A stretch of 64,000 nucleotides of DNA from UBA1794 sp031552405 (GCA_031552405.1 JAVBMN010000012.1:24445-88444); one strand, 5' to 3'. Positions 9,589 through 18,714 are shown, counted from the first letter of the stretch. The notes: generated from the letters alone by a model not told the origin. A program made the numbers and translations.

Positions 9589-10449
9589 TTATTGATTCAA
9601 CAGATTGATACATTCCTGCAGGCTTTCCTCCCAGTGAGGAATGGTAATACCAAAGGTTTGTTTGATCTTTGTTTTATCCAGCACTGAGTAGTGCGGGCGA
9701 CTGGCGGGTGTAGGATAATCTACCGTATGCAAAGGGTTTACAGTACATCCGGTAATACCGGTAATACGATGGATGGCTTTAGTAAAGTCATACCAGGAAC
9801 AAACCCCTTCATTGCTGAAGTGATACACACCACGTACAGCCCCCTTATCCAGAATAGCCCAAATGGCACGAGCCAGGTCACGGGCATAAGTAGGTGTTCC
9901 TACCTGATCGAAGATCACACCCAATTGGTTTTTCTCCTTTCCAAGGCGGATCATGGTTTTTACAAAGTTATTCCCATAGATGGAATACAGCCAGGCTGTG
10001 CGAATGACCACCGCCTGCTCACAACCAGCCATTACCAGCTGCTCTCCTTCCAGCTTTGTGGTTCCATACACAGAAGCCGGACAGGTAGATACCTCCTCCG
10101 TATAAGGCACATGTTGTGTGCCGTCAAACACATAATCCGTAGATACCTGAATCATCACCCCTCCTCTGCTCTGTACGGCACGGGCCAGATAACCCGGAGC
10201 CACTGCGTTCAGCACACGACAGAATTCGGAATCAGTTTCCGCCTTGTCCACAGCCGTATACGCTGCACAGTTCACGATGGCATCAATAGAATTGGCCGCT
10301 ACGAACTCATTGACAGCCTGTTCATTGCAGATGTCCAGTTCCTGTACATCCGTAAAGAAATAGGTAAACTGGGGAAACGATGCGGATAACTCCCGCATTT
10401 CATTGCCAAGCTGTCCGTTGGCGCCGGTAATCAATACATTCTTTATCAT
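9589..10449 (-). CDS. rfbD: dTDP-4-dehydrorhamnose reductase
   Basis: This enzyme makes the last step to dTDP-L-rhamnose, reducing dTDP-4-dehydro-L-rhamnose with NAD(P)H, for surface polysaccharide. The short-chain dehydrogenase fold shows the nucleotide-binding GANGQLG (9-15), STDYVFDG (103-110) and the catalytic YGTTK pair (Y128, K132). Length (286 aa) is standard. No rfbA, rfbB or rfbC is nearby; this isolated placement next to prfC and a DUF4924 gene is typical of Bacteroides genomes. It lies 44 bases after DUF4924 and 16 before prfC. Confidence 0.95.
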   Translation of the reverse strand: MIKNVLITGANGQLGNEMRELSASFPQFTYFFTDVQELDICNEQAVNEFVAANSIDAIVNCAAYTAVDKAETDSEFCRVLNAVAPGYLARAVQSRGGVMIQVSTDYVFDGTQHVPYTEEVSTCPASVYGTTKLEGEQLVMAGCEQAVVIRTAWLYSIYGNNFVKTMIRLGKEKNQLGVIFDQVGTPTYARDLARAIWAILDKGAVRGVYHFSNEGVCSWYDFTKAIHRITGITGCTVNPLHTVDYPTPASRPHYSVLDKTKIKQTFGITIPHWEESLQECINLLNQ

Positions 10450-10493
10450 TGTAGTATCTGTTTTCTATGAATATAAAATGACGAGGGTTTCGT

Positions 10494-11027
10494 TTATGCC
10501 TCGTCTTTTGCGGGTGAGTGGTAGTATTTGGCCAGTAAAGAAATCATCTGAGTAATGGCTTCCACGCCACGCGTTGTTTCTTCATTTATTTCCTTCTTCT
10601 GCAGACGCAGCAACATGACACCATAAAGAGCCTCAAAACAAGCCACCAATTCATGTTCCTCTTTCCCGCTTTTCGCCCTCAGTTCCACGATGTAAGGAAG
10701 CGCCTTGTAATACGCAGCCGAATAGAAAGGGTATTGCGGAGATTCAAGCAGAGTCCTGTGCAGATCGGTTAAACGAATCAGTACATTGTGGCAAAGTTGG
10801 AGATGCCCCTGTTCCGTTACACCTTCTTCCCGCATCATTTGAATCAGGTCTGAGTACCACTGCAACAGCTCGGACTCCTGTTGCGGAGTAGTTTTGTAAA
10901 TAGTCAGCACGTACGACTTTATAGTCTCAATGTCCCACTTGGCAGCACGTATTACGTCTTCCACCTGCCACATATAAAGCAGGTACTCCGTCGCATTTGT
11001 CTTAGCTAATTCCTGAGCGATAAACAT
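10494..11027 (-). CDS. DUF4924 family protein
   Basis: A 177-residue, mainly helical, soluble protein with no signal peptide. The start MFIAQELAKTNATEYLLYMWQVED and overall length match the Bacteroidetes-specific DUF4924 family, whose function is unknown. It begins 14 bases after the LysE-type exporter and precedes rfbD in one transcription unit. I infer a housekeeping role only from this conserved setting. Confidence 0.85.
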   Translation of the reverse strand: MFIAQELAKTNATEYLLYMWQVEDVIRAAKWDIETIKSYVLTIYKTTPQQESELLQWYSDLIQMMREEGVTEQGHLQLCHNVLIRLTDLHRTLLESPQYPFYSAAYYKALPYIVELRAKSGKEEHELVACFEALYGVMLLRLQKKEINEETTRGVEAITQMISLLAKYYHSPAKDEA

Positions 11028-11041
11028 ACTCTAAAACCTGT

Positions 11042-11695
11042 TTACATCTCCTTTCCCTGGAACGTAAGCACGGCACCGATTACCGAGGCAATCATCACCA
11101 CCGTACCAATCACCCGGTTAATCATCCAGATGCCCCGCACATCAAAGCGGGTACGCACTTTATTCACTGCATATGTAATGGCCAGCCACCAAGTCAATGC
11201 ACCCAGCGCAATAGCGATATAACTGCTGATCTGCTCATAGATGGGACAAGTGGGATCCGCAAAGGCAAAGCGTGCAAACATACCGATAAACAAGAAGATT
11301 ATCAGCGGGTTGGATATTGTAACAAAGAAGGCTGTAACGAAATTATGCAGATAAGTTCCTTTCGTGGCAGATACCGGACGAAGGGAACGCACCGGATTAC
11401 TGCGAAATGTATATACTCCAAACAAGAAAAGCATGACGCTGCCTATCCACTGAAACAAGAAACGATGATCTGAAATAATATCTGAGAGGAAACTCATTCC
11501 ATACCCCGTAATCAAGGCATAAATAATATCACTAAGGGCCGCACCCAGACCGGTAACAAATCCGTACCAGCGTCCTTTATTCAACGTGCGCTGTACACAA
11601 AGCACCCCTACAGGGCCTAACGGAGCGGACACTACCACGCCTATAATAAAGCCTTTGATTAATAAATCTATAATGGTAAAAGGACTTTGAATCAT
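11042..11695 (-). CDS. LysE/RhtB-type exporter
   Basis: A 217-residue inner-membrane protein with about six hydrophobic segments. The N-terminal GVVSAPLGPVGVLCVQRTL stretch is the hallmark of the LysE/RhtB family, which exports amino acids or similar small molecules. The substrate cannot be told from sequence. It starts 12 bases after the 106-aa gene and is followed 14 bases later by DUF4924. Confidence 0.9.
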   Translation of the reverse strand: MIQSPFTIIDLLIKGFIIGVVVSAPLGPVGVLCVQRTLNKGRWYGFVTGLGAALSDIIYALITGYGMSFLSDIISDHRFLFQWIGSVMLFLFGVYTFRSNPVRSLRPVSATKGTYLHNFVTAFFVTISNPLIIFLFIGMFARFAFADPTCPIYEQISSYIAIALGALTWWLAITYAVNKVRTRFDVRGIWMINRVIGTVVMIASVIGAVLTFQGKEM

Positions 11696-11707
11696 ATTGC
11701 CTGCAGA

Positions 11708-12028
11708 CTACTTAAGAACTACCTTTCGAGCCACATTCTCTATCTTCAGCATATAGCATCCTTTAGAGAGGTTCAAGGTAAAGGTTTTATCGGGAGCATC
11801 CAGTTTTACGACTAAAACTCTCACTCCCAACACACTATAAACTTCAAGTTGAGCACCTGGTGATGCATTCTGGATACGAATAGTGTTTCCGTTTATTGCC
11901 ACAGAAAGAGCAGATTGTTCCACTGTTTTCTGTGCAACATCTTCCCTCACCTGTTGTGCCTGAACTCCTTGCACACATACACAGGCTATGGCAAAAACCA
12001 TATAAAACACGATTATTTTTCCCATCAA
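11708..12028 (-). CDS. Small secreted protein that is almost only a CTD
   Basis: A signal peptide (about residues 1-24, ending VQA-Q) is followed by about 80 residues. Most of these look like a T9SS-type sorting domain: LSVAINGNTIRIQN, then LEVYSVLGVRV, then LNLSKGCYMLKIEN and a basic end ARKVVLK. There is almost no passenger domain. It heads the run LysE, DUF4924, rfbD, prfC with a 12-base gap to LysE. It could be a genuine small surface protein or the remnant of a longer CTD protein. The function is unknown. Confidence 0.75.
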   Translation of the reverse strand: MMGKIIVFYMVFAIACVCVQGVQAQQVREDVAQKTVEQSALSVAINGNTIRIQNASPGAQLEVYSVLGVRVLVVKLDAPDKTFTLNLSKGCYMLKIENVARKVVLK

Positions 12029-12116
12029 GCCATGGCTTTTCTACAAAAGTGCAAAGATAACGAGAAATATCTTCTTATCCTACACCTGCAATCATCTTTT
12101 AACCAGTTTTTTTACC

Positions 12117-13031
12117 TTACAACTGCAGCATCATGCCTTCACGCGCCATTATCGTATCGGGGAATACTTCACGCGCTTCATCGAAAAGCACATCCTCATC
12201 CGTATAGCGTGCCGAATAGTGCCCCAGCAAAAGAGTTCTTACCTGCGCTTTTGAAGCGATCTCGGCAGCTTGCGCCGCAGTGGTATGAAAACGATTCACC
12301 GCCTGCATAGATTCGGCCTGTGCAAAAGTGGCCTCGTGATACAACAAGTCGACCCCTTGGATCAAAGGGAGAAACTTTTCCGTATACGCCGTATCCGAGC
12401 AAAAGGCATACCTCCTTGGCAGCACAGGAGGAATAGTAAGGCGTGCATTGGGAATCACCGCACCATCCGGCGTTACAAAGTCGGCCCCCTGCTTGATGCG
12501 AGGCACCTGCTCTACGGGAATATTGTAAAAGCCAATCATATCAGGGCGCATGCGGTTAAGTCTGGGCTTCTCTTCAAACAAGAATCCGCAGCAAGGCGTG
12601 CGATGCTCCATAGGCAGAGTAGTAACCGTCATCGAGCGATCTTCATAAATCAGGGTAGGACGCTCCGTATCAAAGGGACGAAAAATGATTGGGTAAGACA
12701 ATCCCTGACAGAAGGCTTCCAGCAACGGAGTGATAGTTTCCTTCAACCCACCCGGCGAGTGTATCACCAGTTCGGCTGTACGCCCTACCAGGCTCAGCGT
12801 AGAGAGCAATCCCGGCAAGCCAAAGCAGTGATCGCCATGAAGATGGGAAATAAAGATATGGTTCAGGCGACTGAACTTGAGTCGGGCCCTACGATACTGT
12901 ATCTGTGCCCCCTCGCCACAATCAATCATAAAAAGCTTATCCCGCACATTGACCACCTGCGAGGTCGGAAAATGACGCGTGGTAGGCATGGCCGAGCCGC
13001 AGCCGAGAATATGTACATCAAATCTTTCCAA
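12117..13031 (-). CDS. rnz: Ribonuclease Z
   Basis: RNase Z is the metallo-beta-lactamase-fold endonuclease that trims tRNA 3' trailers. The zinc motif HLHGDH lies at about residues 63-68; CGSAMPTTRH near the start, SDTAYTEKF and LLGHYSARY further on complete the family pattern. The usual start ([M]-E-R/K-F-x-x-HILGCGSA) implies the TTG at 13031, giving 304 aa. A GTG at 13049 adds six residues but sits inside the T-tract of the rpsA terminator. No ATG is available in frame. Expression may rely on readthrough of that terminator. Confidence 0.93.
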   Translation of the reverse strand: MERFDVHILGCGSAMPTTRHFPTSQVVNVRDKLFMIDCGEGAQIQYRRARLKFSRLNHIFISHLHGDHCFGLPGLLSTLSLVGRTAELVIHSPGGLKETITPLLEAFCQGLSYPIIFRPFDTERPTLIYEDRSMTVTTLPMEHRTPCCGFLFEEKPRLNRMRPDMIGFYNIPVEQVPRIKQGADFVTPDGAVIPNARLTIPPVLPRRYAFCSDTAYTEKFLPLIQGVDLLYHEATFAQAESMQAVNRFHTTAAQAAEIASKAQVRTLLLGHYSARYTDEDVLFDEAREVFPDTIMAREGMMLQL

Positions 13032-13035
13032 ATCA

Positions 13036-13084
13036 CATAAAAAAAACACTAAAGCCGCCCTCTCTTCGAAAAAGAAAGGACGGC
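13036..13084 (-). terminator. rpsA terminator
   Basis: On the minus strand an 11-bp stem (GCCGTCCTTTC with GAGAGGGCGGC, including G-U pairs) has loop TTTTTCGAA and is followed by TTTAGTG and eight T. The T-tract runs into the 5' end of rnz. Confidence 0.88.
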
Positions 13085-13115
13085 CTTAAGTATATAATTT
13101 CAGTATTGACTAAAA

Positions 13116-14897
13116 TTAGTTAGAGAGTTTCTCTTTCAGTGCAGCCAGTGCATCGATGTCTCCCAGCGTAGTGGAAGCAGCCTGATTTTGAACTGTAGGA
13201 GTATCTTCTCTCTTTCCAGAGGCAGCACGCTTCGCTTTCTTCTCAGCTCTTTCTTCCGATTTTGCTGCATCTTCAAAGATACGGCTATGAGAAAGGATGA
13301 TACGTTTTGCTTCCTTGTTGAATTCGATCACCTTGAATTCGATCTTCTCATCAAGCTGAGCCTGTGAGCCATCTTCCTTCACCAGATGCTTGGGAGTAGC
13401 AAAACCCTCTACGCCGTAAGGCAGGGCTACTACTGCGCCTTTGTCAAGGAGTTCGATGATTGTACCTTCATGTACCGAGCCTACAGTAAATACTGTTTCG
13501 AATACATCCCAGGGGTTTTCTTCGAGTTGCTTGTGGCCAAGACTCAAGCGACGGTTTTCTTTATCGATCTCAAGTACCATTACTTCTATATCCGCACCGA
13601 TAGTAGTGAATTCTGAAGGATGTTTCACCTTCTTCGTCCAGCTCAGGTCAGAGATATGGATCAAGCCGTCTACACCTTCTTCGATTTCTACAAACACTCC
13701 GAATGTAGTGAAGTTACGAACGCGTGCAGTATGTTTAGAGCCTACAGGATACTTTTCTTCGATACCAGCCCAAGGATCTTCCTTCAACTGCTTGATACCA
13801 AGTGACATCTTACGCTCATCGCGGTCGAGGGTCAATATTACTGCCTCTACTTCGTCGCCCACCTTCATGAAGTCCTGAGCAGAACGCAGGTGCTGTGACC
13901 ATGACATTTCAGATACATGGATCAAGCCTTCTACACCGGTAGCTATTTCAACAAATGCACCATAGTCAGCCATTACCACGACTCTACCCTTCACACGGTC
14001 ACCCACTTTGAGTTCAGTATCAAGAGCATCCCATGGGTGAGCAGTAAGCTGCTTCAGACCAAGAGCAATACGCTTCTTCTCATCATCAAAGTCGAGGATA
14101 ACCACGTTGAGCTTCTGATCGAGCTGAACCACTTCTTTCGGATCGCTTACACGGCCCCATGACAGGTCAGTGATGTGGATCAATCCGTCTACGCCACCCA
14201 AATCGATGAACACACCGTAGGAAGTGATATTTTTAACGGTTCCTTCAAGAATTTGTCCTTTCTCGAGTTTACCGATGATTTCTTTCTTCTGTGCTTCCAA
14301 CTCAGCTTCGATAAGCGCTTTGTGAGAAACAACCACATTCTTGAATTCCTGGTTGATTTTTACCACCTTGAATTCCATTGTCTTGTTTACGAATACATCG
14401 TAGTCGCGGATAGGCTTCACGTCGATCTGTGAACCGGGCAGGAACGCCTCGATACCAAATACATCCACGATCATACCACCCTTTGTACGGCACTTGATGA
14501 AACCCTTTACGATTTCTTCGTTTTCAAGCGCTGCGTTTACGCGCTCCCAAGAACGGGCTGCACGTGCTTTGCGGTGAGAAAGTACCAACTGGCCTTTCTT
14601 GTCTTCCTGATTTTCGATGTATACCTCTACAGTATCACCTACCTTCAGGTCGGGGTTGTAACGGAACTCATTCAGAGGAATGATACCGTCAGATTTGTAG
14701 CCGATGTTTACCACCACTTCGCGTTTGTTCATTGAGATCACGGTACCGTCCACTACTTCGCGGTCGTTTACCTTGTTCAGTGTACCATCATAAGCTTGCT
14801 CAAGCTCTTCATGGCTCTGGCTGGTGAGCGCTTCACCCTTCTCATACGCATCCCAATTGAAGTCTTCGGCGGGAGCTACATTTTTAAATTTGTCCAT
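13116..14897 (-). CDS. rpsA: 30S ribosomal protein S1
   Basis: S1 binds mRNA and brings it to the 30S subunit. The 593 residues hold six S1 (OB-fold) repeats; the central four show the pattern G-x-V-x-x-x-x-x-(Y/F)-G-(A/V)-FV-(E/D) followed by GLIH(I/V)S(E/D)(L/M)SW. The C-terminal tail is charged. Bacteroidetes lack strong Shine-Dalgarno use, so S1-dependent initiation is likely central here. The gene has its own promoter (14959-14990) and terminator (13036-13084). Confidence 0.97.
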   Translation of the reverse strand: MDKFKNVAPAEDFNWDAYEKGEALTSQSHEELEQAYDGTLNKVNDREVVDGTVISMNKREVVVNIGYKSDGIIPLNEFRYNPDLKVGDTVEVYIENQEDKKGQLVLSHRKARAARSWERVNAALENEEIVKGFIKCRTKGGMIVDVFGIEAFLPGSQIDVKPIRDYDVFVNKTMEFKVVKINQEFKNVVVSHKALIEAELEAQKKEIIGKLEKGQILEGTVKNITSYGVFIDLGGVDGLIHITDLSWGRVSDPKEVVQLDQKLNVVILDFDDEKKRIALGLKQLTAHPWDALDTELKVGDRVKGRVVVMADYGAFVEIATGVEGLIHVSEMSWSQHLRSAQDFMKVGDEVEAVILTLDRDERKMSLGIKQLKEDPWAGIEEKYPVGSKHTARVRNFTTFGVFVEIEEGVDGLIHISDLSWTKKVKHPSEFTTIGADIEVMVLEIDKENRRLSLGHKQLEENPWDVFETVFTVGSVHEGTIIELLDKGAVVALPYGVEGFATPKHLVKEDGSQAQLDEKIEFKVIEFNKEAKRIILSHSRIFEDAAKSEERAEKKAKRAASGKREDTPTVQNQAASTTLGDIDALAALKEKLSN

Positions 14898-14958
14898 TTA
14901 GTAAATAAATTGTTTTTAATTAAATGAGTTAGACATTATATTGTTTCTAAATCGGGCA

Positions 14959-14990
14959 CAAAAATACGACTTTATTTTGGGTTTTTCAAG
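14959..14990 (-). promoter_or_regulatory. rpsA promoter, Bacteroides type
   Basis: On the minus strand CTTG is followed by exactly 20 bases and TATTTTTG, the -33/-7 pattern of the Bacteroides primary sigma factor. The expected start lies about 55 bases before the rpsA ATG. It is divergent from the GHL10 gene at 15079. Confidence 0.8.
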
Positions 14991-15078
14991 TGAATTCACC
15001 CACTTTTTACGCATCAGATTAGGTTATCTCACAAAAATAAACCAATTTTGCACCATTATTAATGTAATTTACTGCTTT

Positions 15079-16575
15079 ATGAGCCATCTACGACTCCTCT
15101 TTCTTTCTCTCCTTCTGATAGTTATCTTGCCGATTGCGGCACAAATGGCCCCGAAACGCGACTTTCGTGGCGTGTGGATTCACACCCTGAACAATGACTA
15201 TAAAGGAATGAACGAAATCCGGTTTCGGGAATATATTACCGGGCAGCTCGATCTGTTCCGCGATGCAGGTATTAACGCGGTACTCTTTCAGGTAAGGCCG
15301 GAGGCTGATGCGTTATACAACTCCTCTTACGAACCCTGGAGCCGTTTTCTGACAGGCACACAAGGCGAAGATCCGGGCTATGACCCCATGGCCATCATGA
15401 TTGAAGAATGCCACCGCCGCTTTATGGAGTTTCACGCCTGGGTAAACCCCTACCGGGCGCAGCTCAACACAAGCACCCGTCTGGCCGCCAAACACCCCTA
15501 CCACCGGCATCCGGAATGGTTCTTCCAGTATGACAACAAGCTATTCTTCAACCCGGGAATCCCCGAATGCCGCACCTACATCAATCTGGTTATTGCGGAT
15601 ATCGTACAACGGTATGACGTAGACGGTATACATATGGACGACTATTTCTACCCCTACCCCGTAAGCGGACAGACAATCCCCGACGAGAAAGAATACGCAG
15701 AGCACGGCCAGCCCAAAGGTCTTGGCATAGGCGACTGGCGCCGATACAATGTAAACATGCTTGTACAGGAAGTTCAAGAAACAATACACACCATCAAGCC
15801 GTTTGTAAAGTTCGGTATTTCCCCCTTCGGCATCTACCGCAATGCTAAAAATGCGCCGGACGGATTTGGCAGTGACACCAACGGCCTGCAGAACTATGAC
15901 GAGTTGTACGCCGACATCCTCCTGTGGCTGCGCTACGGATGGGTGGACTACATCATACCCCAGCTATATTGGGAGATCGGACATAAGAGTGCCGACTACG
16001 AAACCTTGGTGAAGTGGTGGGCCAACTGCTCCTACAACCGCCACCTTTTTATAGGGCAGGATGTGGACCGTTCCGCCAAAGCCACCGATCCCGTAAATCC
16101 CAGCATAAACCAGTTCCCCCGCAAGATGATGCTGGCACAAAGTCAGCCCACCATTGGCGGCAACTGCTTCTGGAGCGGAAAGGTTTTGCTGGAAAACCCA
16201 GGCAATGTCTTCACCCTTCTGGAGCGTTATTACTATCGCACCCCCGCCCTTCCCCCAGTATACCCCGAGGCCAGCGCGAAAGCAGAAAAAGTAAAAAGTC
16301 TGAAAGCTGTTTGGACCGAAGACGGATACATCCTCTTATGGAACAGTCCAAAGCTAAAGAGATTGTGGGACGTTCCACGCTTTTACTGCATCTACCGTTT
16401 CACAAAAGACGAGAAGATCAATCTGAACGACCCCTCCAAGATAGTAGCCCGGACTCGTAACGTATACTACAAACTGCCGTATGTCAACGGAAGCTCTTCC
16501 TTCAAATACGTGGTAACCACTATAAACCGCTTCAACAGCGAGTCTGCCGCCAGCAGCAAAACGGTGAAATTATAA
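15079..16575 (+). CDS. GHL10 / family 10 glycosylhydrolase-like lipid or exported enzyme
   Basis: This is a DUF187/GHL10 TIM-barrel protein. The signal peptide starts at ATG 15079 (MSHLRLLFLSLLLIVILPIA); the frame is open further 5' but that part lacks sense and overlaps the rpsA promoter. Family landmarks are RGVWIHTLNND, FQVRPEADALY, DPGYDPMAIMIEECHRR, FHAWVNPYR, YDVDGIHMDDYFYP and FGISPFGIYRN. A fibronectin-like C-terminal region follows. Relatives are thought to act on peptidoglycan or envelope glycans; the substrate is unproven. A paralogue lies at 23265-24764. Confidence 0.9.
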   Translation: MSHLRLLFLSLLLIVILPIAAQMAPKRDFRGVWIHTLNNDYKGMNEIRFREYITGQLDLFRDAGINAVLFQVRPEADALYNSSYEPWSRFLTGTQGEDPGYDPMAIMIEECHRRFMEFHAWVNPYRAQLNTSTRLAAKHPYHRHPEWFFQYDNKLFFNPGIPECRTYINLVIADIVQRYDVDGIHMDDYFYPYPVSGQTIPDEKEYAEHGQPKGLGIGDWRRYNVNMLVQEVQETIHTIKPFVKFGISPFGIYRNAKNAPDGFGSDTNGLQNYDELYADILLWLRYGWVDYIIPQLYWEIGHKSADYETLVKWWANCSYNRHLFIGQDVDRSAKATDPVNPSINQFPRKMMLAQSQPTIGGNCFWSGKVLLENPGNVFTLLERYYYRTPALPPVYPEASAKAEKVKSLKAVWTEDGYILLWNSPKLKRLWDVPRFYCIYRFTKDEKINLNDPSKIVARTRNVYYKLPYVNGSSSFKYVVTTINRFNSESAASSKTVKL

Positions 16576-16597
16576 CAGAAGCCCTTCTGCTCCACAT

Positions 16598-16642
16598 AAA
16601 ACGCAGCGCTGAAGTATCCAAACTTCAGCGCTGCGTTTTTAA
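16598..16642 (+). terminator. Terminator of the GHL10 gene
   Basis: A 16-bp perfect stem (AACGCAGCGCTGAAGT / ACTTCAGCGCTGCGTT) is followed by TTT. The core AGCGCTGAAGT recurs in the GH128 terminator near 28.4 kb. Confidence 0.88.
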
Positions 16643-16644
16643 AT

Positions 16645-17075
16645 CTCAGGCCTAAGATTGCCGTGATGCAGGCCTGAGTTTAACGAATAAATACACGCCG
16701 CAATTTAAGGGTTCAGCGGATTTAAGCTTTGAAATCCACCTTCCAGATCTTAAGATACAAACAGGTTCCACCTTCCACTTTTCACTGGAAAAACCCGTGA
16801 AGTGGAACGTTCAAAAAACAACGTTCCACCTCGAAACCCTTTACAGCAAGGCGTTTCAGAAGACAGTGGAACGTGGAGGGTTTGTGCACGTTTCGATATT
16901 ATTACATTAAAAAAGCGAGGTTTTTTAAGCCAAGGCTCCACCGGGCATCCTCCTCCCCCACCATGAAGCCGGGAAAATCCGCTGATCCACAAAAACTGGT
17001 GGGCAGCAACTGAATAATTGGTGGGCACGAGTTAAACAATTGGTGGGCACGAGTTGTTAAACCCGTGCCCACCAG
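16645..17075. repeat. Intergenic repeat cluster A
   Basis: This gene-free stretch holds several short repeated words: CTCAGGCCTAAG (16645-16656) and CAGGCCTGAG (16669-16678); a perfect palindrome GTGGAACGTT (16802-16811) / AACGTTCCAC (16820-16829); a partial TGGTGGGCA (16997-17005); TGGTGGGCACGAG at 17019-17031 and 17041-17053; and the inverted CCCGTGCCCACCAG at 17062-17075. The last pair forms a hairpin followed by TTTTTC and may end transcription. The same GGTGGGCACG and CAGGCCTG words recur together near 39.8 kb. A 92-codon minus frame across it looks spurious. Confidence 0.75.
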
Positions 17076-17104
17076 TTTTTCAAGATAAAACGAAGAAAGC
17101 AGCC

Positions 17105-17524
17105 TCAGTCTTCCCCGTCAAAATCAAACTCAAAATCGAACTCCGCATCCAACGGATCGGTAAACTGTTCCAGCTCCCGCCGGTCTTTTTTGGTAGGACG
17201 CCCCATGCCGCGCATGCGATCCACAAAGCCATTGAGATGACTCATCTCCAGGATCTCCAGCTGTTCGGGCGCGGTCACATTCTCCATATATTCCTTTACC
17301 AGCTTTGCACCTACTCGCTTTTCGATAGGCTGCAACACTTTGAAGGAATAGGTAATGGGGGATTTCCTCACTTCAATGACATCCCCCTCCTTTATGCAGC
17401 GGGAGGCTTTTATCTGTGCACCCTTCAGGGATATCCTTCCTTTCTTGCAAGCCTCCGCAGCAATGGTGCGCGTCTTGAAAATACGCACCGCCCACAACCA
17501 TTTATCAACCCTGGCCTCTCCCAT
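17105..17524 (-). CDS. S4-domain RNA-binding protein (HSP15-like)
   Basis: A 139-residue protein whose first ~60 residues form an S4 domain: VDKWLWAVRIFKTRTIAAEA, GRISLKGAQIKAS and GDVIEVRK. This is the layout of Hsp15 (HslR), which binds the 50S subunit carrying a stranded peptidyl-tRNA. The C-terminus is very acidic (DPLDAEFDFEFDFDGED). It starts nine bases after pth and is the last gene of rplY-pth-S4, a unit tied to ribosome rescue and translation. Confidence 0.9.
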   Translation of the reverse strand: MGEARVDKWLWAVRIFKTRTIAAEACKKGRISLKGAQIKASRCIKEGDVIEVRKSPITYSFKVLQPIEKRVGAKLVKEYMENVTAPEQLEILEMSHLNGFVDRMRGMGRPTKKDRRELEQFTDPLDAEFDFEFDFDGED

Positions 17525-17533
17525 TATGATACG

Positions 17534-18097
17534 TTATTTTTTATTGAACTGATTCATGGTAATCGTGATTCCTGCCAGGCAAAAGCTCTTCACTATCTCG
17601 ACAGCTGCGGCAAGTCGCTCGTCCATCGTCTTCAGATCCTCCTCCTCAAACTCGCCCAGCACAAAGTCCACCTGTCCGCCCCTCGGAAAATCGTTGCCAA
17701 TACCGAAACGCAGGCGGGCATAGTTTTGCGTACCCAGCGTAACGGCTATATGCTTCAGGCCGTTGTGCCCGGCATCACTCCCCTGCGCCTTCAACCGGAG
17801 CGTACCGAAGGGAAGTGCAAGATCATCCACTACTACCAACACATTTTCCAGCGGGATTTTCTCCATCTGCATCCAGTAGCGCACGGCATTTCCGCTCAAA
17901 TTCATATAGGTAGAGGGCTTTAACAGAATCATATCACGCCCCTTGACAGAGGTACGCGCCACAAAACCGTATCTTCTGTCCTCAAAAACAAGATTGGACG
18001 CTTTTGCAAAAGCGTCCAATACTTTAAATCCTATATTGTGGCGGGTATCCCGATATTCGGCACCGATATTACCCAGCCCAACGATCAAATACTTCAT
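17534..18097 (-). CDS. pth: Peptidyl-tRNA hydrolase
   Basis: Pth frees tRNA from peptidyl-tRNAs dropped by ribosomes. The catalytic site is visible: N10 in GLGN, H20 in RHNIGF, D91/D92 in VVVDDLALPFG and HN at 111-112. The 187-residue length is normal. The gene lies 23 bases after rplY and nine before the S4 gene. Confidence 0.97.
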   Translation of the reverse strand: MKYLIVGLGNIGAEYRDTRHNIGFKVLDAFAKASNLVFEDRRYGFVARTSVKGRDMILLKPSTYMNLSGNAVRYWMQMEKIPLENVLVVVDDLALPFGTLRLKAQGSDAGHNGLKHIAVTLGTQNYARLRFGIGNDFPRGGQVDFVLGEFEEEDLKTMDERLAAAVEIVKSFCLAGITITMNQFNKK

Positions 18098-18120
18098 TCC
18101 GAAGCCATAGTGTTAATTGA

Positions 18121-18714
18121 TTACTTTGCAGCGGCAGCAGCACCTCTTGCGGCACGAGTCAGCTTCACAGCGCATACTACGCCTTCCTTAGAGTTTAGGA
18201 GCTCAAGGTTCTCAAATGAGAGTTCACCCACCTGAATAGTCTTACCAAGACCCAAGTGAGCTACGCTTACATTCAGCTTTTCAGGGATTTGGTCATACAG
18301 CGCTTTTACTTTCAGCTTGCGAAGTGTCAGCTGCAGCTTACCACCCGCCTTCACACCTTCAGCCAAGCCATTCAGTGATACAGGAACTTCCATTACGATA
18401 GGTTTCTTCTCGTTAACCATATAGAAATCCACGTGCAGGATTCTGTCGGTCACAGGGTGAAACTGAAGATCTTTCATGATTGCTTTGCAGCTTTTGCCAT
18501 CGATATCCAAGTTTACCAGGAAGATCTCCGGTGAATATACCAAGTTACGCAATGCGTCATTGGTTACAGTAAGGTGAGTTACTACAGTCTTACCTTCGGC
18601 GTCTTTGGTATCACCATACAGGATAGCAGGAACCGCATCGCTCTTGCGAATGTCACGGGTACCTTTCTTTCCAATCTCTGATCTGAGAGTGGCTTTCACT
18701 TCAATTGTTTTCAT
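18121..18714 (-). CDS. rplY: 50S ribosomal protein L25 (Ctc type)
   Basis: L25 binds 5S rRNA. The 197-residue form has an N-terminal L25 domain (about 1-90: KGTRDIRKSDAVPAILYG, DLQFHPVTDRILHVDFY) and a C-terminal TL5 beta domain, as in Ctc proteins. The end is alanine-rich (RAARGAAAAAK). It is the first gene of rplY-pth-S4, a common order in bacteria. Confidence 0.96.
   Translation of the reverse strand: MKTIEVKATLRSEIGKKGTRDIRKSDAVPAILYGDTKDAEGKTVVTHLTVTNDALRNLVYSPEIFLVNLDIDGKSCKAIMKDLQFHPVTDRILHVDFYMVNEKKPIVMEVPVSLNGLAEGVKAGGKLQLTLRKLKVKALYDQIPEKLNVSVAHLGLGKTIQVGELSFENLELLNSKEGVVCAVKLTRAARGAAAAAK

Noticed and set aside
7842..9608. A 588-codon open frame on the plus strand
   Set aside because: It lies exactly antisense to prfC, whose GTPase motifs are complete. 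The plus-strand translation has no recognisable domain.
14941..15078. N-terminal extension of the GHL10 protein
   Set aside because: It overlaps the rpsA promoter and would place the signal peptide 46 residues inside the protein.
16750..17028. A 92-codon minus-strand frame
   Set aside because: It runs across palindromic intergenic repeats, which create the open frame.
17019..17075. Possible CRISPR-like array of TGGTGGGCACGAG units
   Set aside because: Only two full direct copies and one inverted copy with ~9-base spacers; no cas genes.
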